Assembly: GCA_034359265.1 (NCBI GenBank)
Contig: CP136890.1
Location: forward strand, 67,829,501 to 67,893,500
DNA length: 64,000 nucleotides
Origin: Canna indica
Taxonomy: Eukaryota; Streptophyta; Magnoliopsida; Zingiberales; Cannaceae
Reading direction: 5' to 3'
Below are positions 37,101-49,620 of this stretch, one piece after another; within the stretch, counting starts at the first letter, position 1, and each line of letters opens with the position of its first letter. A program made the position numbers and the translations under genes. Under the pieces are notes generated by a model. That model was given only the letters and a program-made list of their open reading frames with translations, searched no databases and was not told where the DNA came from.

Positions 37101-38508
37101 TTCTAATTGCTGAGATTGTGCTGCAGTCTGACAACGAAAAGCAAATGGTTGTGAGGACAGTTTATTGCACAAACATTGATAAGAAGGTATTTTTACTACC
37201 TTATGATCAATCACTTTCAATTATTACTAATTTATGAACGAGTAGAAAAATAAACTTGATCACTTTTTTTATGGTTTGGATTATTCAAGGAGATCAAAGG
37301 GAAGCAAGTTATTCAATGATCTTAAAGATGACTGTTTAATTATTACATGATAATTTATTAAGACCTTAGCTTTGCCCTATTCCAGGTTACGCAAACAGAT
37401 GTCAAAATGTTCTTTGAACAACTTTGTGGTGAGGTAAGCTTAATATCTTTAGTGACTGCTTTTTTGGTAAATATTTGACATGATTATGCTTTTGATAATA
37501 TCTTAATATTGACTGCAATTTAATTTGCACAGGTTTCTCATCTGAGACTTCTTGGTGATACTGCACACCCGACACGTATTGCATTTGTTGAGTTTGCTCA
37601 GGTAATTAATGGTCTTGAATTTATTTTTCAGTCACCAGAATCTAACATTCAGTTAGATTTTAAACTAAAATGAATGCTAACCCTAAATTAGTTAAAAAGA
37701 TACATTGCCTGTTTCAACTTCAGAGCCATATTATGGATCATTCCTCTTGACTGACTTATAGCCTTTCTTATATGCTCCTAAAAAATTGAGGTTCATGAAG
37801 TAATTTTTGCTAATTACACTTTATTTTTCCTAGAATGATGACATTTCATGATCTCAAATGTCATTTTATTCCACTCCTTCCGTGTTTATATGTATTCCAG
37901 TTTACATTAATTTCTTAATTGTTTTTTTTCTTTAATGCTTCTGTAAAGTTGCTTTTCTTCAATCCACTGATTAACTTGTTCAATATGTTAAACATAGCTT
38001 TGTGGCATTACCATCTTTTCTTGTTCAGTTTATGTTAAATAGCTTTACATAATCTCTTACACAATGATTCAAAATTCTTTTGTCCAGACACCAATTTTTT
38101 GCTTCCTGTCAAAACAACTTTTCTACAACTTTTCCCAAATAAATGGAGCATCAATTTTCATAATCTTTATATGTCTGCAGACTTATACTCTTACTATCTT
38201 AACATGTCTGGGTAATTGATTGACTTGGTATGCCAAAAGTTCAAATGTTGAACTAGCTAGTTTCTCATAGATTCTTCACTTTTGTTCTGGCGACAGGCAG
38301 AAAGTGCAATCCTGGCTCTTAACTGTAGCGGCATGATTTTGGGATCTTTACCTATCAGGTAAAAGTGTATAACACTAATCTCTATTAATATATCTATCTT
38401 GAACTAGCTTAACTTTGAATCTTGGGTTTCAGGGTGAGTCCTTCCAAGACACCAGTGAGGCCTCGCATTCCACGAGCTGCGCTTCAAACTGATTCAAGTT
38501 TGAGTTAA
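34138..38508 (+). CDS. CID8-13-type PABP-interacting RNA-binding protein
   Basis: Ten coding exons give an uninterrupted 330-residue protein: 34138-34473, 34814-34924, 35041-35085, 36686-36758, 36839-36951, 37127-37186, 37386-37433, 37533-37601, 38297-38358, 38433-38508; every intron is GT-AG. Residues about 44-53 (LNPSAKEFFP) form a PAM2 motif that binds the MLLE domain of poly(A)-binding protein. A basic patch (residues 112-123, RRNGNNLGKRR) may be a nuclear localisation signal. Two RRMs follow: RRM1 with TVYVSDID and LRFAFIEF (about 138-205), RRM2 with RTVYCTNID and TRIAFVEF (about 235-310). The architecture PAM2-basic-RRM-RRM and the length match plant CID8-CID13 proteins, thought to act in mRNA translation or turnover. 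The start follows aaataaaATGG and is the first ATG after the short uORF. Which CID paralogue it is cannot be decided. Confidence 0.95.
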
Positions 38509-39056
38509 TTAGCAAACGGATCTGATCCGTTGGCCGACTTGCGTGGTGCAACTTAATTAGTCCTGAATTTATGCTGCCTTAGCATGAAATTACAAGCTAA
38601 CATATTTTCTCATCTCAAAATGACCTACCATCAATAGGCTCTAATGTTGCTGATGATAAGCTAACTGTTGCTTTGCAACCAGCGGTTTAATTTATTTGTT
38701 TTTTTCCATTCAAAAGACCTTGAAGCATAAAATTTTTACTGAACTTTTGTAGCAATTACATCACTTTTCATTTACAATTTCTTTTTGAAAATAAGTGAGA
38801 CCAAAAGGTCATAAGTTTTATTTCGAAAGACTTGAAATGCCATGATTACAATAGTTAGAGAAATTATCTAGATTTAACCATACATAGTGTTTAAATAATA
38901 GATACTGTAGAACACGCACACAACAATAGGAGAAAAAGGAATTCAAATTGTGATGCATTAATCGGCCTTTACAGGAAACATGCTTGGTTTAAGTTTTATG
39001 TTTTACAAGAGAATATGCTCAATCATAAGTTTTACAAGGGGAGAAGGGCCAAATTT
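38509..39056. other. 3' UTR and downstream flank of the CID gene
   Basis: No gene seen. A phrase (tttacaggaaacatgcttgg) at about 38969 recurs at about 41811. Confidence 0.5.
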
Positions 39057-39380
39057 TTCATTGAAGTATTAAAAGAGGTACAAATTTGTCTTTTAACTAT
39101 ATTTTTAATCAAAATTATTCTCGACGTTACATAATTGTATCATTTATACTTTTTTTCTTAACGAAAGTTCACGTCAGCAAACGAAAGCCAACGTGTGGTA
39201 AGTGAAGCTCGGCCACATAAAGATGCCACGATAGAAAATGACACGTGACAATTATATATTGACAAGGATAATTTTGGCTCAAAATATACTTTAGAGGTAA
39301 ATTTGCATTTTTTTTCAATACTTTAGGGATAAATTTGTAATTTTTTTAATACTTTAGGGGCAAATTTGATCATTTTCTCT
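39057..39380. mobile_element. MITE with long AT-rich inverted ends, copy 1
   Basis: The left arm (caaatttttcattgaagtat...) pairs with the right arm (atactttaggggcaaatttg). The middle contains gaagctcggccacataa and cacgtgacaat, which are shared in inverted orientation with copy 2 at 41401-41765. No coding capacity. Confidence 0.7.
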
Positions 39381-39790
39381 TGAATAAAATTTATATGGTG
39401 CTCAGTCAACGTGTTTTATGTCCATTGCACGATTTCTGCAAGTTTGGCTTCTACCTTAGAATTTAAACAAATAATTTAGTAAATTTCTTGAGAAATATAG
39501 ATTTTAAAGATAAAACAAAAATAATATTCAAAAAGATATATCTTGATTACTAAAATAAAAACTTAATTAAATTTAATGATTAGTAACATAATGGTAATGC
39601 TTGTGTTTGTAAATCGTGATGGTGTTGCCTTATTTAGCTAACATTTTGACTCTTGATATCATTTGTTATTTATTTTACTTCTTTTATATATTTATTAATT
39701 TTCCTTTGTTATGTGCTCATTACAAGATTCATGAGACTTTTTATTTTTTTAGTTTGTAGTTTCTCATAGTTACTATTGCAAGCTCTGTTG

Positions 39791-40015
39791 TAGGGGTAAG
39801 CACGGGTCGGGACGTCCCGGTCATCCCGGTCTGACCCGCCCCGACAGTTCGGGAAGAATCCCATCCCAGTTCAAAATCAGGACGAGACCGGGACAAAATC
39901 AGATGCTTCATATTCGGGACCGAGACTAGGACACATAATTGCGTCCCGACTCAAAATCGTGATGGAACCAAGACATATCAAATCTTGACCGTCCCGACAC
40001 GAACTCACCCTTACT
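39791..40015. mobile_element. Short hAT-like MITE, cgggac-rich
   Basis: The left end TAGGGGTAAGCACGGGTCGG and the complement of the right end AGTAAGGGTGAGTTCGTGTC are inverted copies. The interior repeats cgggac/gtcccg words. No clear target duplication was seen. Confidence 0.65.
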
Positions 40016-41400
40016 ATGTTGGTTGATTTCTTATTACAATGACAAGTGACTAAAATTGATGACGGGTGTCGAATCCACCAAAAATAAATACATACTTCTT
40101 GAGATTTTGTAGTCGTGACAAGTAGGGTCGAATCCATAGAGACTGGTTAGTTTTAAATTTTTTCAAAACCAGAAATTAAAAAGGAGGAATTAAAAAGAGG
40201 GAGGGTTTGATTAGATGCAAATTGAAATAAAAATAGTAATTGAAACAATGATTAAAATTAAGGAGAAATCAATGAGAATAAAGTCTAACTAAATGTACGT
40301 TCTCGATTTCGGATCGTAGGATTGATCATAGACGCTAAGGATGAGTTTCTTTATTTCTAGCAATTTAATAGACTTTTGTGAATTGAACAGCAATCTCACA
40401 AGTCATATTAATTCAAGTATTCCATTAGTTCGGATTGAACAACAACCTCGACTAATTTATCTTTAAATCTGGCATGGAACAGCCAATACCGGTAGAATAG
40501 CTATTGTTCTAATAATCTGATAACAGACCGATAATTAAAAAGAAATAATAGAATAAATTCCGCAGAAAATAAATGAAATACTAGAAAATAAAGACTTTAA
40601 GTGCAGAAGAATCTCACAATCCGTAGAACCGAAATGTCGAATCGTCCTTTAGCTAGAAAGAAGTGGATCGATCAGCCACACATTGCAAACTCACACAATT
40701 TCATTCTAAAAAATAAAATACTGCTGAAAACTTAAAACACAAAAGGAGGCTACAGCTAAGAGAAAATGTCAGTCCTAAAAACTAAAGCTAAAAACTGGCC
40801 CTTGTTCATTACAACCTTTCTCCTCTTATAGGAGAATTCCAAACCTATCTAAAATAGAAATAAAAATCAAATCAACCCTACATAATAATAAACTAACAAC
40901 CAAATATCTTGGTTTAATGTTTTAGACACAAAATGAGAGACCAAATTCGTATGGGAACTTGGAAACAAAATTTCAACCTTTAACATGGTAAATTTTGGAT
41001 CTGTCACATGCATCTTTACTAAGGCGTAGAGACGTCCAAGGCAGTGTGACCAGGTAAAATTATCTTTCCAATTTTCAGCTTCCAAAAAATGTGCAAGGGA
41101 ATCCTTTTTTATTTCTTTCCATCATTTGTTGCCTAAAGATTAAACAAAATAATAAACATATTTTAGGAAGCATTTAATTTGAATTTAACATGAAAATAAG
41201 CAAGAAAAGATGGAAAATAAATATGTCATCAATTGATAATTCATATCTTTGAGTAAACAATTAAGAAAAAAAATCATTCTTACATAACAAAGTGTAATTA
41301 TCAAACTTATATTTTTTTGATTTTGATAAAGATGATATGAACATCATTCTTATAGTGTTAATTAGAACCACATTAATGATAATAATATATAAAAGAAAAA
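40016..41400. other. Non-coding repeat-like DNA
   Basis: No gene is supported. The phrase gggtgtcgaatccacc at about 40063 and gggtcgaatccatagagact at about 40125 are typical of non-coding plant LTR elements, but no ends were defined. Confidence 0.35.
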
Positions 41401-41765
41401 ATGGTTAAATTTGCTTTTGAAGTATTGAAAAGGGTGCAAATTTGCCCCTAAAATATTGAAAAATATGCAAATTTGCCTCTAAAGTATTGAAAAATATGCA
41501 AATTTGCTCCTTAAATATGTTTTGGGCCAAAATTACCCTTGTTAGTACATGATTGTCACGTGTCATTTTCAACTGTGGCAGCTTATGTGGCCGAGCTTCA
41601 CCTGCCACGTTGGCTTCTTATTGCTGACATGGACTTCAGTTAAAAAAAAGATCAAAATTGATTCAATTATGTAACATCGAGGGCAATTTTGGTCAAAAAT
41701 ATAATTAAGGGGCAAATTTGCACATTTTTCAATACTTCAAGGGCAAATTTGATCATTTTCCCTTT
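41401..41765. mobile_element. MITE with long AT-rich inverted ends, copy 2
   Basis: Same family as 39057-39380, largely inverted relative to it inside (gtcacgtgtcattttcaac, tatgtggccgagcttcac). The left arm carries an extra copy of a ~40-bp unit (tattgaaaaatatgcaaatt twice). Confidence 0.7.
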
Positions 41766-41868
41766 TACAAGAGAACATGCTTGGTTCACGTTTTATGTAC
41801 GTGACCTTTACAGGAAACATGCTTGGTCCATGTTTCATGTATGTGGCCAAAAATTAATCTAAGTCGCA

Positions 41869-42245
41869 CAGGGCTGTCCATTCGGTTCAACCCGAACCAA
41901 ACCAAACCGAATTTTACCAAATCAAAATTTTTTTATACCCGAATTCCAAACACCGAACCCGAGCCGAACTATACCTAAATCGATCTAACCCGAACTGAAA
42001 TTATTCAATTTGGTTCGGTTTTCAATCCGAAAATCAAAATTTTAATTAATTTGATTAAAAATTAAAAATTAAAAATTATTTTATAATACCATTTACTTAT
42101 CTATATTAAAAAAATTTAAATATATATTATTTTTTAATTATTTCGATTTTCGGTTCGGGTCGGTTCCCGAATTTCGGGAACCGAATCCGAACCAAAATCC
42201 AAATTTCGATTCGGTTCGGGTTGAACCGAATACTGGACAGTCCTA
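41869..42245. mobile_element. hAT-like MITE with AAGTCGCA duplication
   Basis: Ends CAGGGCTGTCC and ggacagtccta are inverted, with a further inverted ttcggttcaacccgaacc box. The perfect 8-bp duplication aagtcgca (41861-41868 and 42246-42253) is the hAT signature. 377 bp, no coding capacity. Confidence 0.88.
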
Positions 42246-42344
42246 AAGTCGCATACTAAATAAAATTACATGAGATAATGTGTAAGGCTCGGTCAAACAG
42301 ATATTGTCGAGCCTTGCAAACTGGTTATTTTTATCTGTTAACAC

Positions 42345-42572
42345 TCCCCCTCAATACCAACTTTAAGTCCCCTTCAATACCAACTTTTATTGTCTTTATC
42401 ATGCCGAGTTTGTGACTGAAGCTTTCAAGTTTGTTGTCATTCAAATCTTTTGTGAACATATCAACAAGTTGAACTTTCGTCTTTATGTACCTTAACTCAA
42501 CTTCTCCTTTTAGGACATTTTATCTAACAAAATGATAATGCACTTCAATATGTTTTGTTCTTGTGTGAAAGG
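42345..42572 (-). pseudogene. Ty1/copia polyprotein C-terminus
   Basis: The minus strand encodes FHTRTKHIEVHYHFVR, two stops, then EVELRYIKTKVQLVDMFTKDL, the end of copia RNase H (RTKHI...H..R; QLADIFTK). It is opposite to the copia fragment that follows. Confidence 0.75.
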
Positions 42573-42575
42573 TAT

Positions 42576-44165
42576 AGAATAATAGAAGCAGTAAAACCAT
42601 CGGCTTCAAATGTTCAACATTACTAAACGCTAGTGCAACCACTTATTCTCTCCATCTCTCCACAATCTCATTGTTATTTTATTCTGTATAAAAATCATTC
42701 TCCTTTGATTCTATTCTAGAACATTCTCAAATGTATATATACGTATACATAACCTTTAATGATACAACTATTACATTCCTTTCTTCTCCATTCCATTGTT
42801 GTTCCTGCTTCAATATGATATTAGAGTTGTTCTTGCTTTAACGAGCTTCAATTCATTTAATCATCTCTTTCTTCGCTCCCCTCTCTTCTCATCCTTCCAA
42901 CAACAATCTCAAACATGGATACTAACGAAGCAACCTCGGGCCATGGAGTACTCAACCCAATCACACAAGGTGCCAAATAATCACAATCAATCCCATTGCT
43001 CAGCTCCCGATCGAACTAACGGGAGCCAACCATTATCTTACTTGGAGAACGCGGCATGAATTATTTGCAACTTGATTAAGATCTGACTTCATACATCGAT
43101 GGTACTCCCTCGTGTCCTCCAGTCGGCAATCCTGAGAGAAGAATCTAGATCAGACAAGACGGTCTCATCAAGCACGCCATAATGGCGTCCGTCGATCCCA
43201 CCATTGCTCCTGTGGTGATGACCTCACCTACTGCTCATGTGGCTTTGACCAAACTGGCGTCACAGTACGCCAACAAGTCTCAAGTCTCACGCTACACTTA
43301 TAACTTTGGAAGAGTTATATGACAAACTCAATGGACATGAATCATTTCTACTACACAAGCAGGAGAAACCATTTATTATAGCTCAATATACTCAAAAGTT
43401 GAACAAAACCGCAGACCTTCCATTCAACGTCGAAATTGGAATCAGCCTAACTCATATAATCAACAGTGGCGAAGAGCTTCATCCAACTCATATGAATCTC
43501 ATCAGCCTAATTGGAGACCACCCTAAACCAATGTGAACAAAACCAGAATCCAATGCCTAACTTTATGACAAAATTGGACATACCGCTCGAACATGTAGAT
43601 CACATTCTCACAATAATGAAGAAGCATAGGCATTCTTTGTAAATCGGCAACACACAAACAATTGCAATTGGGTGGTGGACATCGAGGGCATCTCACCACG
43701 TAACCAATGATAACCAAACAGTTCAGATATTTTCAAATTATACTGGAGATGATGGGGTCATTCTCGGTGATGGTAAGTGTATAAAAATTACTCATACGAG
43801 TAACACCATAATCTCAACTCCTTCACACAATTTTGTTCTGCAAAATGTTATTTGCACACCTACCATACATCGAAACCTCATATCAGTATCTCAATTCTGC
43901 AATCAAAACAATGTCTCCATTGAATTCTTTCTAACCCATTTTATTGTCAAGGATCTTCAAACAAAGTGTGATTCTTTCCAATCAAAATAGTTAAGTTTGG
44001 ACTAGCGAAACCATCCCCTGCGCAAATTTCATTTCTATAACAAACAAAGCTTCTCTCAAACTATGGCACTACAAGCTTGGACACCCTAATATCAGAACCC
44101 TCGAGTATACTATCTCCAACTTAAGCTTCCTATTTCAACTTAAGCTCATTCCGTTACCACGATTA
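42576..44165 (+). pseudogene. Ty1/copia 5' part: LTR end, gag, protease, GAG-pre-integrase
   Basis: A degenerate primer site (atgatattagagttg, about 42818) follows LTR-like sequence. Then come gag remnants from ATGGATACTAACGAAG (42915), a CCHC-like remnant, the protease box with DTGASH-like decay near 43680, and the region TGDDGVILGDGKCIKI, LISVSQFCNQNNVSIEFF and, with shifts, WHYKLGHPN. Many stops. Ends at about 44165. Confidence 0.75.
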
Positions 44166-44179
44166 TAGCAAAATGGCCA

Positions 44180-44758
44180 TTAACTGAATAGAGATATGTC
44201 TTGTTCCAAAGCTATATGGGCAGACATTGGATCCTTAGTTCCACAGTCAACCTCAAAGGGTCCAAGAAGTTGGTACACGAAGTCCCAATCGCTAAATTTT
44301 AATATAGTCGAATGCATGCGGATGTAGCGCCACCTAAGTAGTGTAGCTTTAGCCACTAAGGATGGGCAATGGCAGAGCATGCTACCATCACCAAGCACCT
44401 TGATCCTACACAATTGATAGTCTCCTTCAAAACCATGGAAGCAAGCCGCAACATATTGCTTGATTTGGTTCTCCAGGCAGCATGATCCACTAAAGGAGAT
44501 CTTCATCCCTAAATGGGTAAATCCTACTATCTTACCGACTAGAACTAAGTTCGGACAGATTTGAGATGTGAAATTTTTTGAACTCGACCCGATTATATTT
44601 GATCGGGTTTGATCAATTTTTTCTCTAAATCCTACCCAACCGTGGACGGTACTAATGGGCAAAAGATTAGGACAGTTAAGGCCTAAAGAACATTGATGAA
44701 AGACACTAGCAATTGTTACTAGAGGTGGCAATGGGCCGGGCCCGCCCATGGACGGCAC
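44180..44758 (-). other. Unrecognised 192-codon open frame
   Basis: Open from a start at 44758, whose first codons lie inside the GC-rich MITE, to a stop at 44180. The composition is protein-like (HCPSLVAKATLLRWRYI) but no family is recognised and no promoter or introns can be assigned. Its 5' end in a MITE argues against a conserved gene; it may be a chance frame or part of a dead element. Confidence 0.2.
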
Positions 44759-45168
44759 GGGCCCGGCCCGATTCTAGGCCGTGCCTAACCCAGCCCGAAG
44801 AATTTTGAGTCGGGCCGAGCACAACCCGTCTAGCTGGGCTCGCCCCTTGGGCACGTGGGCCGTGCCAGGCACAGCCCGCGGTGCTGGCCCGATCAGACCT
44901 AGTCCTGGCTCAAGTCTGGCCAAGCCAGACCCAGTCCTTGCTCGAGTTTGGTCGAGCCAAACTTGAGTCTGGTCGAGGTCTGGCTCGACCAATTTTTTTT
45001 TTAAAAAAAAACTAAAAATTTCGGGCCGGCCCGAGCCCGAAGGGGCGGGCTCAGGCCCGGGCTAGACTTGCCCCCTAAACAGTCAGGCCGTGCCTGGCAC
45101 GGCACGGAGGTGGCCGGGCATGCCCGGGCCCATGCCTGGGCTGGCCTAGGCACCCATTGTCATCTTTA
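44720..45168. mobile_element. GC-rich hAT-like MITE with 8-bp duplication
   Basis: Ends TAGAGGTGGCAATGGGCCGG and cccattgtcatcttta are inverted. Flanks attgttac (44712-44719) and gttgttac (45169-45176) agree at 7 of 8 positions. The interior is made of ggcccg/cgggcc words; it is the same family as 32825-33375. Confidence 0.82.
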
Positions 45169-45176
45169 GTTGTTAC

Positions 45177-45647
45177 AACAATATAATCATAGTTGGCAGC
45201 TGAAGATGATAGTGATGGGCATCTGGAGCTTGGGAGGGCACAATTGATGTGATCAAATGGTGTTTACGATTCAAAGAACCAAATAGAGTGGCACATAATA
45301 TGCCAAAAATTTAAAATGTAATGCATCAATGGGTGTTGAGATGCAAATTCTTTGTAGTCTTATCTTATGGATGTAAAGCATTCGGCCGTGGGCTGTAGTT
45401 GGAGGGCTTGATCGTTTAATATGTAATTTGAACTTCTTAGAGCTAGCTTAGTTTGCAGAGATGTTTTCTCCTATAATAGCAGGGATGGGTGCACGATTGG
45501 ACCAATGCCCCATTTGTAGGTGAGAATTTAGCTATTTAGAGGTTTCTTTTAAAAAAAACAACATTATCTAGCCAACAAATATATTTGTATTACTTTTTTA
45601 TTAGCATCACGATATGACATGCTCACATAAAATAATAATAATAAAAA
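45177..45647. other. Intergenic, no gene seen
   Basis: Unremarkable sequence without recognised features. Confidence 0.4.
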
Positions 45648-46672
45648 AAATTAATTACGGTATATATCTCAACTTTTATTTTTCTCCCTAATATATTTTA
45701 TCTTTTCATTTGTATCTAATGAGATCTCTAATTTTTATTTCGTTTTAAATTTATCCTGTTGTTAATTATCCGTTAATTATTTTGTTTAAATGCTGACTAT
45801 TATTATTTTGTTATTAAGCGAGTTAATTATAAAATATATTCTCATTTTTTATTTTTTTTCCTAATCTATCATTACTTTTCAATTTTTCCAATTATATGCC
45901 TCAGTTTTCGATTTATTTCAAATTTATTCCAATGTCAAAATTATCGTCTGAATGCTGATTTGGGTAAACAACTCACTCAATATTCTTATCACGTTTTTAA
46001 TTACTAATATTAAGCAAAATTTTATTTATAATTAACCGTACATATAAAATTTATTTATAATTAACTCTAGATGTAAGCATCGTCTAGTTATCAAAGCTAT
46101 AAATTTTTTATTTTATGCGAGTTAAAATAAATTAAAACCAGCTTTGATGACTAGGCAATGCATACATCTAAGTTTAATCTAGAGTTAAATACAAATAAAA
46201 CTTTGCTTAATATTTGTAATTAAAAATTTGATAAGAATGCTGTGTGGGTTGCTACCCCACATTAGCAATGTCATGTTAGTATTTAGACGATAATTTTGAC
46301 ATTATGATCACGGTAAGATAAATTTGAAACAAATTGAAAGGTTAGATATATAATTAGAAAAATTAAAAAATGAAGATAGATTAGAAAAAAATTTGAGAAG
46401 TAAAAATATATTTTATAATTAACCCACTTAATAACAAGATAATAACAATCGGCATGCTGACGTGAACATACTGACTGGGATGTTGACATGGACTGCTAAT
46501 CTCAGTCAGCATGTCCACATCAACATTCAAACGAAATAATTAACGATTGATTAACAGTAGAATATATTTGAAACGAAATAAAAATTAAAAACTCCATTAG
46601 ATACAAATGAAAAGATGTGATATATTAGGGAGAGAGAATAAAAATTAAATATATACCGTAATTAACCCTAAT
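45648..46672. mobile_element. Foldback element of about 1 kb
   Basis: The left end ttaattacggtatatatctc and the right end ggagagagaataaaaattaaatatataccgtaattaa are inverted; the pairing continues inward for well over 100 bp (ctaatatattttatcttttc with gaaaagatgtgatatattag). A second inverted pair lies inside (ttaattataaaatatatt at 45832 and its complement near 46415) and a third around cgtctagttatcaaagct / agctttgatgactaggcaatg. Non-coding. Confidence 0.75.
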
Positions 46673-47271
46673 AATAATAAACAAGAAAATAATAATCATG
46701 ATATAGACCTCAAGTTCAACAAGGAAATAACAATACTTACATGACCAAACTCCAAATAGTTGAATTATCATGATGTTGTGTAGAACTTGAAGCCGTGTAA
46801 TATAAAGGCCAAGTTCGTCCAAAACACAGAAACCTCCATTAGATAAAATAGTTAAATTAAATACAATGCATTGTTCAGATCACCTTTTCAATTTTCGCTC
46901 AGGAAAAAGCTAAATGGCTGCAAGCTTGAGAAATACAAAGGAAAAAAAGCAGACTTCAACATCCCCACACGAGCTAAAGACCGAAGAAAACAAGGCCTGA
47001 CTCAATAATAGCAAACTAAAGAACACTTGGACACAGCCACACTGATGTTAATATATCTTACTACAGATCTGCACTACTCTGATGGATATGACTGCAGATA
47101 CAAGAGAAATCAAGCCATTCCATTTAAAGAAAAAACCCCAACAGCAAGACATGTTGTCCACCAAAGGCATAACAATGAAAGCTAGTACTCGAATAAGAAT
47201 TATCGGCAACCAGCCCATGTATATGCCATAATGAACATACAGATAATTTATCCTTGCAGCCGTCATCAAGC
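46673..47271 (-). other. Probable 3' UTR and downstream flank of the 14-3-3 gene
   Basis: No separate gene is supported; short frames only. Directly after the 14-3-3 stop on the minus strand the DNA is non-coding and AT-rich. Confidence 0.45.
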
Positions 47272-49620
47272 TCACTGCAAAATCAGTTTGGTCGATGTTA
47301 AATTGTGAAGGGAGATATGCACTAGGGAAAAGCTGGTTTGAATATTATGAAATCACAAGTTATGCAGCAAAAGTACTACATAAAGAAGTACCTGGGCATC
47401 TTCACCTGCACCACTCTTAGCGATATCCTCTGTGGTGGACAGTAGTAACAATGATGATCAGGTTTTTAATCAACTAAATAAGTTATATAAATCAGTATAC
47501 ATATACCAAAGTAACCTAGGCAAAGGACATTTCAGTAGATTATCCAGTGACGTAGGCAAAATGACGTATGACTCTTATGTTGATTCACTTTGACATGGTA
47601 GATTGGTTGAGGTCAGAAAATAAATAAATCATTCACAAAAAGCTTCAAGAAACAAAAATAGATAATAAGCCATCATATTTCAAGGTCTTATTGTATGAAC
47701 AAAAACAATAAATACAGAAAAAAAAACTGTTTTCCGAAGGTCTAAATGATTTGTCATTCTGAAGCTAGTAAAACCATTCTTATTCTATCTAAGAGAAATC
47801 AGTTAGAATTGTTAATACCTCCATCCTCAGGGATGTCAGAGGTCCATAATGTCAGGTTATCCCTCAAAAGTTGCATGATCAATGTGCTGTCTTTGTATGA
47901 TTCCTCACTCAAGGTGTCCAGTTCAGAAATAGCTTCATCAAAAGCTTGCTTTGCAAGATGGCACGCCCTGGAAGCAGTTTAAGATAAAATGAACCTGCAG
48001 CAAAACCATAAGTAAAGGTGTCTAACAAGTAAGCCTGAAGAAGGTTGTACCTTTCAGGTGAGTTCATGATCTCGTAATAGAAGACAGAGAAATTCAATGC
48101 CAAACCGAGTCGAATTGGATGAGTAGGAGATAGATCTGCTTCAGCTGTACTAGTAGCAGCCTGTTGACCAGTTCATACAGTTCCCATAACTACTTTGTAA
48201 AATAATATCAATAGTATTATAAAAGCAAAACTGGAGTACCACATTGCCAATACTTTTTCCAACATGAAAAATAGGAAATCCTAACTAATATATTGTTTTT
48301 ATTTCTCTGTTTCTACTATGCTGCTTTTAGCATTACATAATTAGCCTGCAATCAAAATTGCCATTGATTATCAATCAAAAAAGAAGAGGGGAAAGAGCAA
48401 GGTTCAAAACAATATATAGTTTGTAGTTGGTATCAATATACGAGGAAAATCAATAACATTGTTGCAACAGTATGTTCTGGAAGATGTGAACTATTTTCCC
48501 AATTACAATGGACTTGTTTAGATGTAAAGAAAAATTCAGGAATATGCACATGGTTCTGACATATCTCTACCTTCTAAAATAATATCTAAGGTTGATGGTT
48601 AACATTTTTAGTTCCCTTTCTAGCCAAAAGAAACCTCTTGTTTAGCAACTCAATTTTCTTTCCTCAAAACATTAAAAAGAGACAAATCTAAAATAGAACG
48701 CCATGCCAAAAACACTATTTGTTGATGTAGGTGGGGTTAGAAGACCACCTGGAAGAGAATATTAGAAATAAACTTGTAAAAAGTCAGAATTATCAAATAT
48801 TTGCTTACGTCCCTTCTCAAAACAATCCAAATAGCCACCAAAAATAAAACCCCACAAGCCTTTTAATTCAATGATGACAGTAGGTTATTTAACATGACCT
48901 GAGACTAAAAATATTAGCAAAATTGGAACTTGGGTGTACAATACTACCTCATATGCTTTTAGGGACTTATCTGCAACCTCTTTCTTCTCATTTCCAGCCA
49001 TGAATTCTGCAAGATAGCGATAATAATCTCCCTTCCTGCAATCAGACCAAATATGGATGTCAATCCTCAGAAACTTCCACATAGTTCACCCATAGTTGAT
49101 TACCAAAATCTCAGATCTGACTCACATCTTATAAAAAAAGACAGACGACTCCCCAGCAGACGAAGAAGGGATGAGATGCTCGTCGATCAAAGTCATGATG
49201 TCGCTACAGATGCTGGAGAGTTCGGCCTCAACCTTCTGGCGGTACTCCCTAATCTTCTTGACGTGCGGTTCGTTACCCCTGGTCTCCTCCTTCTGCTCGA
49301 TCGAGGAGAGGATTCTCCACGAGGCCCGCTGCGCCCCCACAACGTTCTTATATCCCACCGACAGCAGGTTCCGCTCCTCCACCGTGAGCTCGACATCGAG
49401 CATGGCCACCTTCTTCATCGAGTCCACCATCTCTGCACCACGAAAACACCGCCAAATCCCCAATTTGGTAAATGAAATGGCGCCGGCTAAGCCCTAGGGT
49501 TTAGAGAATAGAGATCCGAGAAAGGGTGCACGGAGAGGGGATCGTACCTTCGTAGCGCTCGGCCTGCTCAGCGAGCTTGGCGATGTAGACGAAGTTCTCG
49601 CGATCTCTCTGCGACGCCAT
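47272..49620 (-). CDS. 14-3-3 phosphopeptide-binding adaptor protein
   Basis: Seven minus-strand exons: 49620-49548, 49432-49126, 49035-48948, 48160-48051, 47967-47819, 47429-47392 and 47274-47272. They sum to 768 nt, i.e. 255 residues plus stop, the usual size. Start [19 protein letters not shown] is the classic 14-3-3 N-terminus; then [20 protein letters not shown], the [13 protein letters not shown] block, [14 protein letters not shown] and [16 protein letters not shown] are all present, including the Lys/Arg/Arg/Tyr residues that hold phosphoserine. 14-3-3 dimers bind phosphorylated clients in cytosol and nucleus. The C-terminal tail is short and acidic ([14 protein letters not shown]). 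The stop codon TGA is the first codon after the last intron, so the terminal exon is otherwise untranslated. An array of pararetroviral promoters lies upstream on the same strand. Confidence 0.95.

Noticed and set aside
49053..49497. Plus-strand frames of up to 140 codons opposite 14-3-3 exon 2
   Set aside because: Antisense shadows of a strongly conserved exon.
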